Shown: positions 34,844 through 45,250, counted from the stretch's first letter. The stretch is DNA of 64,000 nt from Adiantum capillus-veneris (GCA_014529385.2 CM043971.1:97496485-97560484), one strand, 5' to 3'. The notes: generated from the letters alone by a model not told the origin. Made by a program: numbers and translations.

Positions 34844-35056
34844 ATGAATCACGAAGCTTTGTATGATCCCTTCATTCCCATTGCAAGGCAAAAGGTACAC
34901 ATAATTGTTAGTACTAAGTTGCAATTTCAACGTGTCATTCGTAGAATTTTAGGTCCTCTTAGGCTGGCCGAGATAAACGCTTCAGTAAATCCTTTTATTT
35001 TGCCTCTCATTAGGTACGACCTTAGTTTGGACGTCTGTATTTTTGTTTTGTTTTAA
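34844..35056 (+). CDS. Pre-gag open frame A1 (70 residues, unknown)
   Basis: An ATG-initiated frame right after the primer site. It is related to A2 (35078-35296) along its second half: LAEINASVNPFILPLI here corresponds to GEILASPNPVILPLI there. No known domain. An AG-GTACGA splice-donor-like site lies inside at about 35012. It may be a separate small protein or the first exon of a spliced pre-gag ORF. Tat/Ogre elements are known to carry a pre-gag ORF of unknown function. Confidence 0.5.
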   Translation: MNHEALYDPFIPIARQKVHIIVSTKLQFQRVIRRILGPLRLAEINASVNPFILPLIRYDLSLDVCIFVLF

Positions 35057-35077
35057 GCATTAGGACATGCATAGGCC

Positions 35078-35296
35078 ATGGATAATGGCCCAGGAATAGA
35101 GGTTTTTCCCTTTCATTTTACTCCACACATTAGAATAAACGTTGCAATTAGTAGAAAGATCCATTTTCAACAACGAATGGTGTTCATGTTTGGTGCCCAA
35201 AGAGCAGGAGAAATTCTTGCATCACCAAACCCTGTCATTCTACCTCTGATCAACTACCACACTTCCTTTGATGTACATGTGTTCATTTTATTTTAA
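35078..35296 (+). CDS. Pre-gag open frame A2 (72 residues, unknown)
   Basis: ATG-initiated, 21 bases after A1 stops, and a clear paralogue of it; both end in a hydrophobic string (CIFVLF and VHVFILF). The tandem arrangement indicates a local duplication within the element leader. No family recognised. Confidence 0.5.
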   Translation: MDNGPGIEVFPFHFTPHIRINVAISRKIHFQQRMVFMFGAQRAGEILASPNPVILPLINYHTSFDVHVFILF

Positions 35297-35343
35297 AATG
35301 AAATGCATCCCGGCAAAGTAGTGTGTATGTTTGTTTTTTCTTT

Positions 35344-35874
35344 GTCCAAGTTGTTACAAGAAACAAAAACACGATCATTTATTCTATTTGGGAATGTGTG
35401 TGCAGTGAAAGTTCAATCCTTAGAGATCTAGCTCTATTACCAATTGAGTTGCAGGAGCAAGTAGTAAGGCGTCTCCCTCATAACAAGAGGGTGGTGAAGT
35501 TAAGACGGAAGGTCCTACGCGTGGATTCCATTTTTCCTCTTGTTGTTGGGCACTAAGGAAGACCGCGCATTCATCCAACTAGTGTGTGCCCTAAGATTGG
35601 TAAATAGAGTGAAATTTGGCGTTTGGCGAGTGCATTTCACCATTGAGGAAGACTCTTCAGGAAACTTGCGGCCAGAGTTCATGCTTCATAGACTCACATT
35701 TGGTGAATTTTTCCCTCATTTGCGTCTTATTAATAGTCTTCCTTTCGCTTTCAACAAAGGAGATAGGGAGCTATTCAGAGCTTGTCTTAATAAAGAGAGC
35801 ATAGAGAAGATTGCAAATTTGTATAAATTCTCATCCTTCTCTACTTTCTATGACACTTTGTTCATAGAGACATT
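35344..35874 (+). CDS. Pre-gag open frame B1 (F-box-like, no ATG, frameshifted)
   Basis: An open frame without an in-frame ATG, preceded by TTTTTTCTTTGTCCAAG, a plausible splice acceptor ending at 35343. It contains LPIELQEQVVRRLP, which resembles the start of an F-box. After a one-base frame change near 35545 it continues with KEDRAFIQLVCALRLV and LRLINSLPFAFNKGDRE. The order matches B2 domain by domain. The frame ends just past a GTAAAT donor at 35875. It is either a spliced exon with a disabling frameshift or a decaying duplicate. The role is unknown. Confidence 0.45.
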
Positions 35875-35932
35875 GTAAATCTCTTTATGCTTTTGAATGA
35901 TTTAACCATAATCCTAAGGAGTTTTTGTCCAG
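35875..35932 (+). other. Candidate 58-bp intron between B1 and B2
   Basis: It starts GTAAATCTC, has TTGAATGATTTAAC as a possible branch region and ends GTTTTTGTCCAG. Removal would join the B1 frame to B2, which has no ATG of its own. It is short for a plant intron but within the possible range. Confidence 0.4.
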
Positions 35933-36383
35933 GAATTTTGTAGCACAAGTGGAGTCTTTAAATCTTGCAAACTTGATTGGACTTGATGAGGATGTTCTTT
36001 ATGAAATTGTGAGAAGGTTGCCTCACTCCGACTGTGTGGAACTCGAAGGAAAGGAGCTCCTAGTCAATTGCTACTTTCTCACGGCCTTCGACGAGCATGA
36101 AGATCTAGTTTTTATACAAACCGCTTGTGCATTGGGAATTGTAGAGCAAGTGCAATTTATCACTTGGGACGTGGTTGCTCTTTTGGATCCAGAAAATGAA
36201 GTTCTAGAGATTTCTGTTTATCGCCTTAGCTTTGAAGAATTTCAACCCTTCTTAGAGCTCATCAATAGTCTACCCTTTTGTTTTGATCAAACAAATCGAG
36301 ACCTTATTGAAGCTTGGATAGCTGAAGAAGAAAACCTAGAGTGGTATTTTCTCACTTCTTCATTTGCAGGCGAGTGGTTCTAG
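35933..36383 (+). CDS. Pre-gag open frame B2 (F-box-like, probable 3' exon)
   Basis: An open frame of about 150 codons with no in-frame ATG, beginning right after TTTTTGTCCAG, a convincing splice acceptor. It contains LDEDVLYEIVRRLPHSDCVE, similar in pattern to the N-terminal half of an F-box. Then follow LVFIQTACALGIVEQVQF and LELINSLPFCFDQTNRDLIE, both paralogous to B1. It ends 50 bases before the gag start. F-box proteins recruit targets to SCF ubiquitin ligases; whether this is a true F-box is only a pattern-level guess. Confidence 0.5.
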
Positions 36384-36432
36384 ATCTCTATTGTATCCCT
36401 TATTGTAACTCGTGTTGTAATCTTTCATAATA

Positions 36433-38262
36433 ATGGAGAGCCAACGCCAAATGTCTGGATATCCTCTTTTCTTTGGAGAGCCTGGAGAGGATGCAGAATT
36501 ATTTTTAGCAAATTTCAAGATGTCTTGCCGTATCAAGAGGATAGTAACCGATCAAGAACGTGTAGAAATGTTTGAGGTGGTCCTTAGGAAAGATGCTAGT
36601 ACTTGGTTTGACTCTTTGCCTGAGGAAGTTAAGGGGAATTACACAGAAGTTTTAAATCGTTTTAAGAGATACTTCTTTGATCCCCAAAACACTCAAAAAC
36701 TATGCCAAGACATTGTTTCTCATAAGCAAAAAGACTTAGATGACTACTACTTGTACAAGCAAGAGTTTCTACGTCCTTGGGCTCTATGGATACGAAATGT
36801 TGCTAACCCTGGTGATGGTGCAGAATTTTTAAAGAAGGAGAGGTTCATAGCCGGACTCTTTCCTGACCTTAAGGTAAAAGTTGAGGCGGGTGCACCTGCT
36901 ACTTTTGATGCAGCTGAAACTAGGGCTGCTGAGAAGTATAGGAAACTCAAGTGCTTAAGGGGAGAGGTTCCAATAGAAGGTCTTAGACCCAAAGGTAAGT
37001 CACAAGGATCAACATCTAGGGAGCTTCCTGAGGTAACGGCGGAAGTAATTGAGAAGTTAAACGAATCTTTAAGCAGCCTATCAATTCACCTTGCACAAGC
37101 TGTAGGTCCAAAGGGACAAGCAAAGAAGTCTGAAGAGCGAGATCCACGACCTAGGAGAGTCTTGCAATGTTGGAATTGCGGAGAGTCTGGACATGGGATG
37201 TATAATTGTCCTTGGCCCCGTGGGGAGCCAGGGAGGCCTAACTTGAATTACCCAGTGATGAATGCAGGTGAAGGAACTGGTCAACAACCAAGGCTTCTAC
37301 AAAGGCCAAATGGACCAAGACCACCTCCACAAGGGGTAGAAGGAGTTCCACCTTTGCCAGATCCAAATGTGCATGTGGTAGAGGTGACAAATTCAAATGA
37401 GGTTGACATGGAAGCCAATGGAATTAAGCGTGGCCGAGGAAAAGGTAAAGAGAAAGAAGGAGTCACATCACAGAGTGACCATGGACAAGGCAAGAAGGCA
37501 AAGGGAACCAAGGAAACCAAGAGGACTCGACGTCGTATCAACCTCCAAGACTTCCCTCTTGGACATGGTATGGCTCCGTACAACTTGTTGGAAGACATGA
37601 GAGGTAAGGGTCCTGATATTTCATGGCCTCAATTTCTTGCATTATGTCCACAAGTTAGGAGGGATTTAACAAGGGCAGTTAGCACTAGGAGAAAGGTAAA
37701 AGAGAGTGTGCCTGTTGTAAAAATTGCACAAGCTGAAATGAATGAGGACATTACACCGGTGCTAGACTGTTACATCAAAGGGAGATTGGTTAGGAAAGGT
37801 CTAGTGGATGGGGGTGCACAAATTTGCATCATGACAGAGGGACTCATGCAAAGACTAGGCATGCACATCCATGAGACACCTGAAATCAAAGTGAAAATGG
37901 CAAACAATAGCAAGGCTAGGTGCGTAGGCATTTGTAAAAATGTTTTTGTGGAGGCCTTTGGCATTAAGAAGGCAGTGGATTTTTATGTTATGTCGACCAA
38001 GGGAAGTGGTTATCCATTTATCCTAGGAAGACCATGGCTAATGAAAATGCGAGCTTTGCAGGATTGGGAGAGTGGGAAATTAATTTGCAGGAATGACAAT
38101 CATAAGAAGGTTGTCTTTGACATGAAGGAGCAACGCCAAGAGGAGCTCCATGAAGAATCATCTCAAAGTGAGACGGAAGAAGGTTGGACCGATAGCACTT
38201 CAGAAGAGAAAGTAGCGGCAGCATTACTGAAGAGGAGTCTTCCATCGAAGTCATGGGGGTAA
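36433..38262 (+). CDS. gag-protease polyprotein of the Tat-like element
   Basis: 609 codons, ATG-initiated and uninterrupted. Residues about 10-165 form a retrotransposon-gag domain (FFGEPGEDAELFLANFKM, STWFDSLPEEV, NRFKRYFFDPQNTQ). A single zinc knuckle CWNCGESGHGMYNC is at 37168-37209. A basic Lys/Arg/Gly-rich linker follows. The aspartic protease has KGLVDGGAQICIM (active-site Asp at 37807, Asp-Gly-Gly form) and FILGRPWL. Gag builds the particle and packages RNA; the protease processes it. The frame ends at TAA 38260-38262, with pol in the +1 frame and a GTAAGT at the junction. Confidence 0.92.
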   Translation: MESQRQMSGYPLFFGEPGEDAELFLANFKMSCRIKRIVTDQERVEMFEVVLRKDASTWFDSLPEEVKGNYTEVLNRFKRYFFDPQNTQKLCQDIVSHKQKDLDDYYLYKQEFLRPWALWIRNVANPGDGAEFLKKERFIAGLFPDLKVKVEAGAPATFDAAETRAAEKYRKLKCLRGEVPIEGLRPKGKSQGSTSRELPEVTAEVIEKLNESLSSLSIHLAQAVGPKGQAKKSEERDPRPRRVLQCWNCGESGHGMYNCPWPRGEPGRPNLNYPVMNAGEGTGQQPRLLQRPNGPRPPPQGVEGVPPLPDPNVHVVEVTNSNEVDMEANGIKRGRGKGKEKEGVTSQSDHGQGKKAKGTKETKRTRRRINLQDFPLGHGMAPYNLLEDMRGKGPDISWPQFLALCPQVRRDLTRAVSTRRKVKESVPVVKIAQAEMNEDITPVLDCYIKGRLVRKGLVDGGAQICIMTEGLMQRLGMHIHETPEIKVKMANNSKARCVGICKNVFVEAFGIKKAVDFYVMSTKGSGYPFILGRPWLMKMRALQDWESGKLICRNDNHKKVVFDMKEQRQEELHEESSQSETEEGWTDSTSEEKVAAALLKRSLPSKSWG

Positions 38263-41200
38263 GTTTAAGCCAAGCAACCAAGAGACCTCTTGTCAAGGCT
38301 TGGAGGAGGTAGGTCCTCAAGAGAACGAAGGTGAATATCAAGATGAAGGGATGCTGGAAGGTATGCTATCAACAACACTTACAAAGGATGAAAGAGAGGA
38401 GTTCAAATGTGTGCTAAGGAAGTTTCCTAGGCTTTTTGCTAAAGACTACACCGATGTGCGTGGAGTAGATGTTGTTCAACACAAAATTGAGTTGAAGCCA
38501 GAGGCCACACCTAAGGCTCAGAAGCTACGAAGGCTAGGAGTCATCAAGGAGCAGGCTTTACTCAAGGAGGTAAGAAAGCTTCTAGCAGCAGGGTTCATTT
38601 ATCCAGTGGAGAATTCAGAGTGGGTCTCTCCTGTTGTTGTCACTCCTAAGAAGAACGGCAAGTGGAGGGTGTGTGTGGATTACCGTCCCCTCAATGAGGC
38701 AACAAAGAGAGATCACTTTCCCCTCCCATTCCAGGATGAGATACTAAATGAGGTAGCTGGTCATGAGAAGTACACTGTGTGCGATGGTTACTCAGGTTAC
38801 TTTCAAATAGGGATTGCACTGGAGGATCAATTGAAAACAACCTTTATCACTCCTTGGGGTTGTTATGCTTTTAGAGTCATGCCATTTGGTCTGACAAATG
38901 CTCCTGCAACATTCCAACGTTTCATGAATATGGTGTTTCAAGCATTCTTTGGAAAGTCAATTAGGGTGTTCATTGATGATTTCTGTATTTATAGCTCAAA
39001 ATCATTGCATCTACAAAGGGTAGAAGAAGGTTTAAAGAAGCTCTACGACATGGGAGGTCAACTCAACCCCGACAAGTGCCATATAGGTGAGGATGAAGTA
39101 ATCTTGCTTGGTCATAAAGTTTCTTACAAAGGCATTGAAGTGGATCCTTCGAAGGCAAAGGCTCTTATTGAGCTACCATCACCCAAGAGTCTTAAGGAGG
39201 TCATCTCATTCATTCAAAAGGTGAAGTATATGTCACGCTTCATTCACTTAGCCTCGGAGTTACTTCACCCTTTGCAAAAGTTGACACAACAAGTAGAATT
39301 TGCATGGTCTGATGAGCTTGAAGAGTACTTTTGTAAAATTAAAGTCATTTTGTCAGAGCTACCAACACTCATGCCTCCTTGTTGGGAGTACACATTCTTT
39401 GTTAGCTCTAGTGCTGGGAAAGAAACAATTGGTGCTGTGTTGCTACAACAAGATCCCCACAGTACAAGGATGCGACCCATCTACTTTGCTAGTAGGGTCA
39501 TGAATGCTTTGGAGAGAGACTACACAGAAGCAGAACTCATGATGCTTTCTCTCATGTTTGCGGTGAGAAAGTTTAGATCCTACCTGCTACCAAAACCTTT
39601 TGTAATTCTCACTGCAGAAAATTTGTTCCCTTGGGTGTCATCTCAAATGAATCTTAGTACTAGGATCTCAAAGTGGATTATGGAGTTGCAAGAGTTTCAA
39701 TACTCTTTCAAGGTAGAAGATAGTGTGCGTGCACAATTGGCAGGGATTCTCACTTATAGGGTGCACGAAAAGGAGATTAAGGTGCCTGAAGTAAAGACCC
39801 TACCATTGCCACCACCAAAAAGTATTCCTAATGCTTTTACTTTGTTCTTTGATGGAGCTTTTCGTCGAGCCACAGGAAAAGCAGGGGGAGGGCTAGTGTT
39901 GCTCAACCCAAGTGGAGAGGTGGTCATGAAAGAGAAGTTCAATCTACCAAGTTCAGCTAGCAACAATGAAGCAGAATATGACACTCTACTTCATGGTTTG
40001 AAGATGTGCATTGGCCAAGGGATACAACGCCTCATGGTAAAGGGAGATGTACTTCTCATTGTTAAACAGATTTTAGGCATTTGGGCATGCAAGAATGAGA
40101 GCTTACGGACAAAAGTTCATGCCATTCGTAGATTGTTTAATCAATTTGAAGAAGTGCAACTATATCATATTCCTAGGAAACAGAATGAAGATGCTGATTT
40201 ACTTGCACAACAAGCCGTTGCATGTGTAAAGAAAGAAGTGCAGGTCATCATGGTGGCGGCTGCTATGAAGCAACTGAGGTACCAGGGATTGGAGTCATTG
40301 GCTCCCATCATTGGCTACATTTTGGAGGGTGAGTTTCCACCAGACTTCACGAAGGCTCAAAAGAGGAGACTCATGAAGAAGGCAAGTTTCTATCTCTTCC
40401 TAGAAGGCTCCCTCTATCAAAAAGGGAAGGATCAAGTGTGCAGAAGAGTACCAACTATCGAGGAAATTCTAGCCATTCTAAAAGGTTTGCATGAAGAGGC
40501 ATGTGGTGGTCATTTTTCCCAAGAATCAACTGTGAAGAAGATTTTGCTTGCGGGGTATGTTTGGCCAAGCTTGCATGTGGATGTTCAACATTGGTGTAAA
40601 AGCTGTCACAATTGTCAGATAAATGGAAATAGAAGGTTGGTGCATGGCCCGAGGCAAATAGTGCTTGCAAATGGACCCTTTGAAAAGTGGGGCATTGATG
40701 CTATGGGTCCTCTGCCTAGGACAAAAAATGATAAACTCTACATTCTAGTGGCTGTAGACTATATGACTAGGTGGGTGGAAGCTCAAAGTGTGGCAAGAGT
40801 GAATGAGAGGACAGTTAGCAAGTTTGTGTACACTCACATTTGTTGCAGATTTGGCACACCTTTGGAGATTGTTTCTGATAATGGTCCGGGGTTTAGGAAG
40901 GGCTTGCTCACAGAAGTTTGTGAAGAGCTTCACCTTCTACATCGTCATAGCACACCATACTACCCACAGTCAAATGGTTTGGTGGAGAAGGCTAATGGTG
41001 TCATTGCAGGAATCATTAGAAAGATGGTGCAAAACAAGACAAAATTATGGGATGACTTCTTGGATGGTGCCTTGTGGGCATATCGAACCACATATAGGGA
41101 AGCCACGGAGTTCACACCATTTCACTTGGTCTATGGTCAAGAGGCTTTGCAGCCTATCGAGCTCAACATTCCAACAATGCGACTTCATGGCAAAGGAGCA

Positions 41201-41713
41201 CAAGATGATCAAGAGGTATGGATGGATCGACTTCTTACGTTAGTGGAGCTTGAGTGGAAAAGAGAAGCAGCATATGAGTGCTACAAGAGGAAAGCCACAC
41301 AAGCGAAAGAAACGCACGACAAGAAACTGAAGGACAAAGGCATCAAGGAAGGAGAGCTTGTGCTAAGGTATGACAATCGACTTGACAATCGTTTTGATGC
41401 CAAGTTTGAAACAAGATGGCAAGGGCCATACATAGTCAAGAAGGCTTTCAATTCAAGTTACTATCAGCTTATGGACTTGAATGGTAAAGAGCACTCCAGG
41501 AAAGTAAACGGGTATCGCTTGAAGCCCTATTTGAGTCGCCTTCTACCAAAGGATCTACCAAAGATCTGTCCAAAGGCCGCTGTCTTATGTAAGTATTGTT
41601 ACATGAACCATGAGTGTAACTCCAGCCAAAATTCTGAGGGGCCAAACAATGAAGATCTCGTCAAGGACTCTGAAGCACTCTCTTTGGAAAAGATGCTCTA
41701 TGATGGTACATGA
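38231..41713 (+). CDS. pol polyprotein: RT, RNase H, second RNase H, integrase
   Basis: Open in frame +1 to gag-pro from 38231, overlapping its end by about 29 bases; RT homology starts near 38380. RT: SEWVSPVVVTPKKNGKWRVC, DGYSGYFQIGIALEDQ, FGLTNAPATFQ and catalytic FIDD at 38969-38980. The first RNase H has FVSSSAGKETIGAVLLQQ, where the first catalytic Asp is replaced, so it is probably only structural. The second, archaeal-type RNase H keeps Asp 39851, Glu 39968, Asp 40046 and Asp 40196. Integrase has the HHCC finger (ACGGHF, CKSCHNCQ), Asp 40697, Asp 40877, Glu 40985, and a C-terminal module with QGPYIVKK. No stop codons interrupt it. Confidence 0.93.
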   Translation, partial: RGVFHRSHGGKFKPSNQETSCQGLEEVGPQENEGEYQDEGMLEGMLSTTLTKDEREEFKCVLRKFPRLFAKDYTDVRGVDVVQHKIELKPEATPKAQKLRRLGVIKEQALLKEVRKLLAAGFIYPVENSEWVSPVVVTPKKNGKWRVCVDYRPLNEATKRDHFPLPFQDEILNEVAGHEKYTVCDGYSGYFQIGIALEDQLKTTFITPWGCYAFRVMPFGLTNAPATFQRFMNMVFQAFFGKSIRVFIDDFCIYSSKSLHLQRVEEGLKKLYDMGGQLNPDKCHIGEDEVILLGHKVSYKGIEVDPSKAKALIELPSPKSLKEVISFIQKVKYMSRFIHLASELLHPLQKLTQQVEFAWSDELEEYFCKIKVILSELPTLMPPCWEYTFFVSSSAGKETIGAVLLQQDPHSTRMRPIYFASRVMNALERDYTEAELMMLSLMFAVRKFRSYLLPKPFVILTAENLFPWVSSQMNLSTRISKWIMELQEFQYSFKVEDSVRAQLAGILTYRVHEKEIKVPEVKTLPLPPPKSIPNAFTLFFDGAFRRATGKAGGGLVLLNPSGEVVMKEKFNLPSSASNNEAEYDTLLHGLKMCIGQGIQRLMVKGDVLLIVKQILGIWACKNESLRTKVHAIRRLFNQFEEVQLYHIPRKQNEDADLLAQQAVACVKKEVQVIMVAAAMKQLRYQGLESLAPIIGYILEGEFPPDFTKAQKRRLMKKASFYLFLEGSLYQKGKDQVCRRVPTIEEILAILKGLHEEACGGHFSQESTVKKILLAGYVWPSLHVDVQHWCKSCHNCQINGNRRLVHGPRQIVLANGPFEKWGIDAMGPLPRTKNDKLYILVAVDYMTRWVEAQSVARVNERTVSKFVYTHICCRFGTPLEIVSDNGPGFRKGLLTEVCEELHLLHRHSTPYYPQSNGLVEKANGVIAGIIRKMVQNKTKLWDDFLDGALWAYRTTYREATEFTPFHLVYGQEALQPIELNIPTMRLHGKGAQDDQEVWMDRLLTLVELEWKREAAYECYKRKATQAKETHDKKLKDKGIKEGELVLRYDNRLDNRFDAKFETRWQGPYIVKKAFNSSYYQLMDLNGKEHSRKVNGYRLKPYLSRLLPKDLPKICPKAAVLCKYCYMNHECNSSQNSEGPNNEDLVKDSEALSLEKMLYDGT

Positions 41714-41727
41714 ATATACCATCATCC

Positions 41728-41741
41728 AGGGGGAGGGCTAA
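41728..41741 (+). promoter_or_regulatory. Polypurine tract of the Tat-like element
   Basis: AGGGGGAGGGCTAA immediately precedes the 3' LTR. This is the plus-strand primer for second-strand synthesis. Confidence 0.85.
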
Positions 41742-44124
41742 TGATAGCCGTTTTTTCGGCTCTTTGTAATTGCCACAGTGAGTTACCTCACCCTACCAAA
41801 ATCACCCAAACACTGTGGCTATCCCTACCATTTCACTGTACATAAGCGTGCGTGAGTCACGGGACTTTTCCCATATCTTCTTAAAAACCCTCAGCTAGCT
41901 AGTCATTGGGCTAGGTGAGCCAAAAAAAATAAAAATAATAAAAAAATAAAAAAATAAAAGTATATTATGGTCTCTTTGTGGGTAAATATTTCATTGTATA
42001 TATGGCCTAAATATAGGGATTTTTTATAATTATTTTGGTATTTTATTTAAATATTTCTACTTAGGTGTGTGTTTTATTAAACCTATGTACACCTTCTTTC
42101 ATCCTCTTACACCATAATTTTATTTTTTTGCCAATATGTACATACTCTAACCTCATATTTTTCCTTTATACAAATCACTCCCACATTTTCACCCTCACCC
42201 TCGTGAAAACAAAAAATTGATTTCTACTCATTGGTTACTTTTATTATATTATTTACTTGCATACATTTTCCTCTTTCACCCAAAATAATTCAAGGAGGGA
42301 CCATATCATATGATTCCAATATCTTTCCATATCCATAACTCCTCCATATTTTTATTATTATTTTTACTCATTATTCTAACACCATGTGCTCATTGAGCTA
42401 AAGTCCATGAATAGTCCATACACTAGTCCCACCATGTATATATTTCTTATTTCACCAATAATCCTCCTCCATGCATGGGTCAAGGGCAACTTGAATGCTT
42501 TGTATTATAATATGACAAAGGAGGGGCTCACTCTTGGATGCATTGTACAAATTCAACAAAGGAGGGGACCACTAAAAGACTTTTGCAGGCCTAAAAAACA
42601 GGCTTTTTGGTGAGAATTTTGGCACCTATCTCCACTCCGAATTTGGAGCGGTGGTCAAAAGAGAAAATGTAGCCCACGCTCTGAATAATCACCCCAAATC
42701 TTTTCATGATTTTTGGAGCTACCAGCTGTGAGTTATGATTTTTTTAGTGAACCCCAGTTTTCCCATGCTATGCAGCCACACTCTCTCTTCCACTTTATCA
42801 TTTTCCTCTTTCACACACACTTCTCCACTCATCATCCCCATCTCTCTCACCATTCCTCTCTGCACACTACTCACCTTCTCCTCAACCTTGAAGAATAAGA
42901 GAAACCATGGTGAACTCATGCCTCCCACACACAATTCCATTCCAAAATTGACCACCTAGTCTCATTTTTCCTCCTCCAAATTACCCATATCTATCAAAAA
43001 ACCACAAAATTCAGCCTCTTCTCTTAAAAGACAGCATCATGGTGGTTGATTACTCAGCTTCAATTACCTTGTCTCTCAAGGAAGGTCAAGAGTGGAGAAA
43101 AAATGTACCGTCAAAGCTAGTGGACCGTCAACAAGCGTCAAAATTGGCCCTACTCAAGACACTTGGAGCATCAACCTTGTAAGAAATCCACCTTTTCTTA
43201 CCTCTTAAGAGTTTTTCTTCCTTATTTGTATCCTACATGGATACTCCCATTGTAAATATTCAATTCCATTTGTAAATTAATACTAACCCTACTAACACTA
43301 ACCCACTATGAAAAGTCCTATCACCTCCATTTCTCTCCTCTCTCTTTTCCCACCAACTTCTTGATAATTCCAAGCAAAAGAAATTAGATAAATTGCTGAA
43401 AATCTAACCCAACCATGGTTAGAGGAGTAACCCTAGCCTTCAAAATTGCTATAAAAGGGGGGTGTAGCTAGCATAAAAGGGGGAAGCCATAAGCAAGAGC
43501 ACTATGCTATAGCTTGAGAAGCCAAGCTCAACCTCTCTAGAAGGAGCTCTTGAGTGGAAGCTCATTGTCTTATGCATGTGCATGTGTTGTAATAGGGGAT
43601 TAGCAAGGGAAATCTATGCCATTGTAAGAGAGAGAGTGATCATTCAATTGAGAGTAGGAAATCTATCATTTCTCCTACTAGTGTAAGCCCAACATTCGCT
43701 GAATCAAGGAGGGTGGATTTGGACTAATCTTGGATATTTTGTCTCCCTTCCAACGTGAAGTAATGGACAACAATGATGCGTAAGTGTCTTGGTTTTTTTT
43801 TTTAAGTTCTTGATAGCTTGTCTCTGGTGTTGTCATCAATCTAGCCATAAATCCCACATACTGTAAGAGGGCGACAGGGTGGAGAGGACTCCCCTGGCCT
43901 TAAGACAGTGATTGGGGTGGCTTTTCTAGTGATGTGTTGTGATGAAATTTACGCAAGCTATGTTGAACAAGTACTAATCTCACTTTGATTTGTCATGACA
44001 GATTTGTAAGAAGGTATTAATGCAACAAGCACCCCCTCCCCCTTTCTCTCTCTTTCTTAAATATATAGTTGTGTTTGCTTGATCATCGCCGATACGTTTC
44101 AAAGCAGCCCGAGCACTATCTCTC

Positions 44125-44210
<86 letters not shown>

Positions 44211-44471
44211 GTGTTTTAGTGTGTGAGAGTATTCCATTGGTGTTAGGGTTAGTGTAATTCCTTACTTGTTTGTGGGTTGCTCTAACGATTCTCCTCTTTT
44301 GCGTCCTAGTTCGCTCTTAAACTAGGTGGTGCCCCTTGTGTAGTTGGGATTTGGCGGTGGGTTTGTTGTTTTGGTTTGTGTTGTGTTGTGCCCCAGCCCC
44401 ATTGAGCAGCACGGGAGCCTTGAAGGGTGTCTAGAGGCCACTCTTCTTGTTGCCCGCCCCGGACCGCCTCA
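41742..44471 (+). repeat. 3' LTR of the Tat-like element
   Basis: 2730 bp, same ends as the 5' LTR. It is longer because of an AATAA-rich insertion of about 25 bases near 41935 and a longer CT tract (44119-44210). GCAT (or AGCAT, sharing the last A) follows and matches the left flank. Confidence 0.95.
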
Positions 44472-45250
44472 GCATCTACCATCACTTGACTATCTATGAC
44501 CACGAGCTGTGCTTTGGACAAGGATTTAATATAAGGGTGGATGAGTGAAGTTTCCATAAGGTGTTTTGGGACAATATAATATGTAATTTGATGCTAAATG
44601 TTTCCTAATATGATTTAAGTTCTATATGTATTTTGTTGGGTTCGCTCGTTTTTATGATTGCTCGGAGTTTGAAATTCCCCTTGCTCTTTTTTATGATTGC
44701 TTGAAAAGATTTTCTTGGAGTTTGAAATTCCTCATCCTGCAATCAACCATGGCTAGGCACATAACCATTTATGGATGACAATGTGGTCACAAGATTGTTC
44801 TTATGTTTGACGATAGCATCTATGCACTTTCTATCTCTTTTGTGATACAACATTATGAAATATCTAATGCATTCAATTTTCATCCATTAACTCTAATGGG
44901 AGAGCAGATGAAGATAAAGGCTACTGAACTTGCTAGTGGTGAAAAAATCTTCCTTCTCAATCATGGCCAATGTCAATTCTAGAAGGTTCACACTGCTATT
45001 GAAAGCACACAAGGCATTGGAATGAAGGACACACTAGTAATAGTCCGATGGTCCCTCCAGAGTAGGTGGTATACTACATTCATTGACTTCACAAAGCAGC
45101 CTACACATGGCACTCAAGCAAGCAAAGGACATCATTCAAGTTCAAGAGCTACATATGCATTATGATGGACATGTGGCATTTGAGTTACCATCTTTTGATC
45201 TATTTGTGCATGAACTTATGACAATTGCAACATGTATGATTTACCATGGA
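44472..45250. other. No gene recognised
   Basis: Right flank of the Tat-like element, up to the copia fragment. Partial frames contain stops and show no copia gag, protease or integrase motif, so the copia element lacks its 5' half here. Confidence 0.5.

Larger units (their letters stand above)
32086..44471 (+). mobile_element. Young, nearly complete Tat-like Ty3/gypsy retrotransposon
   Basis: Order: 5' LTR (32086-34769), TTGGTGCC primer site, pre-gag open frames (34844-36383), gag-protease (36433-38262), pol with RT, RNase H, second RNase H and integrase (to 41713), purine tract (41728-41737), 3' LTR (41742-44471). The bases AGCAT precede the 5' LTR (32081-32085), and AGCAT or GCAT follows the 3' LTR (from 44471 or 44472), a target duplication. 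The LTRs differ by about 18 substitutions plus indels over about 2.7 kb by eye. The archaeal-type second RNase H and extra pre-gag ORFs are known marks of the Tat/Ogre branch. This is the best candidate for a recently active element in the window. Confidence 0.93.
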
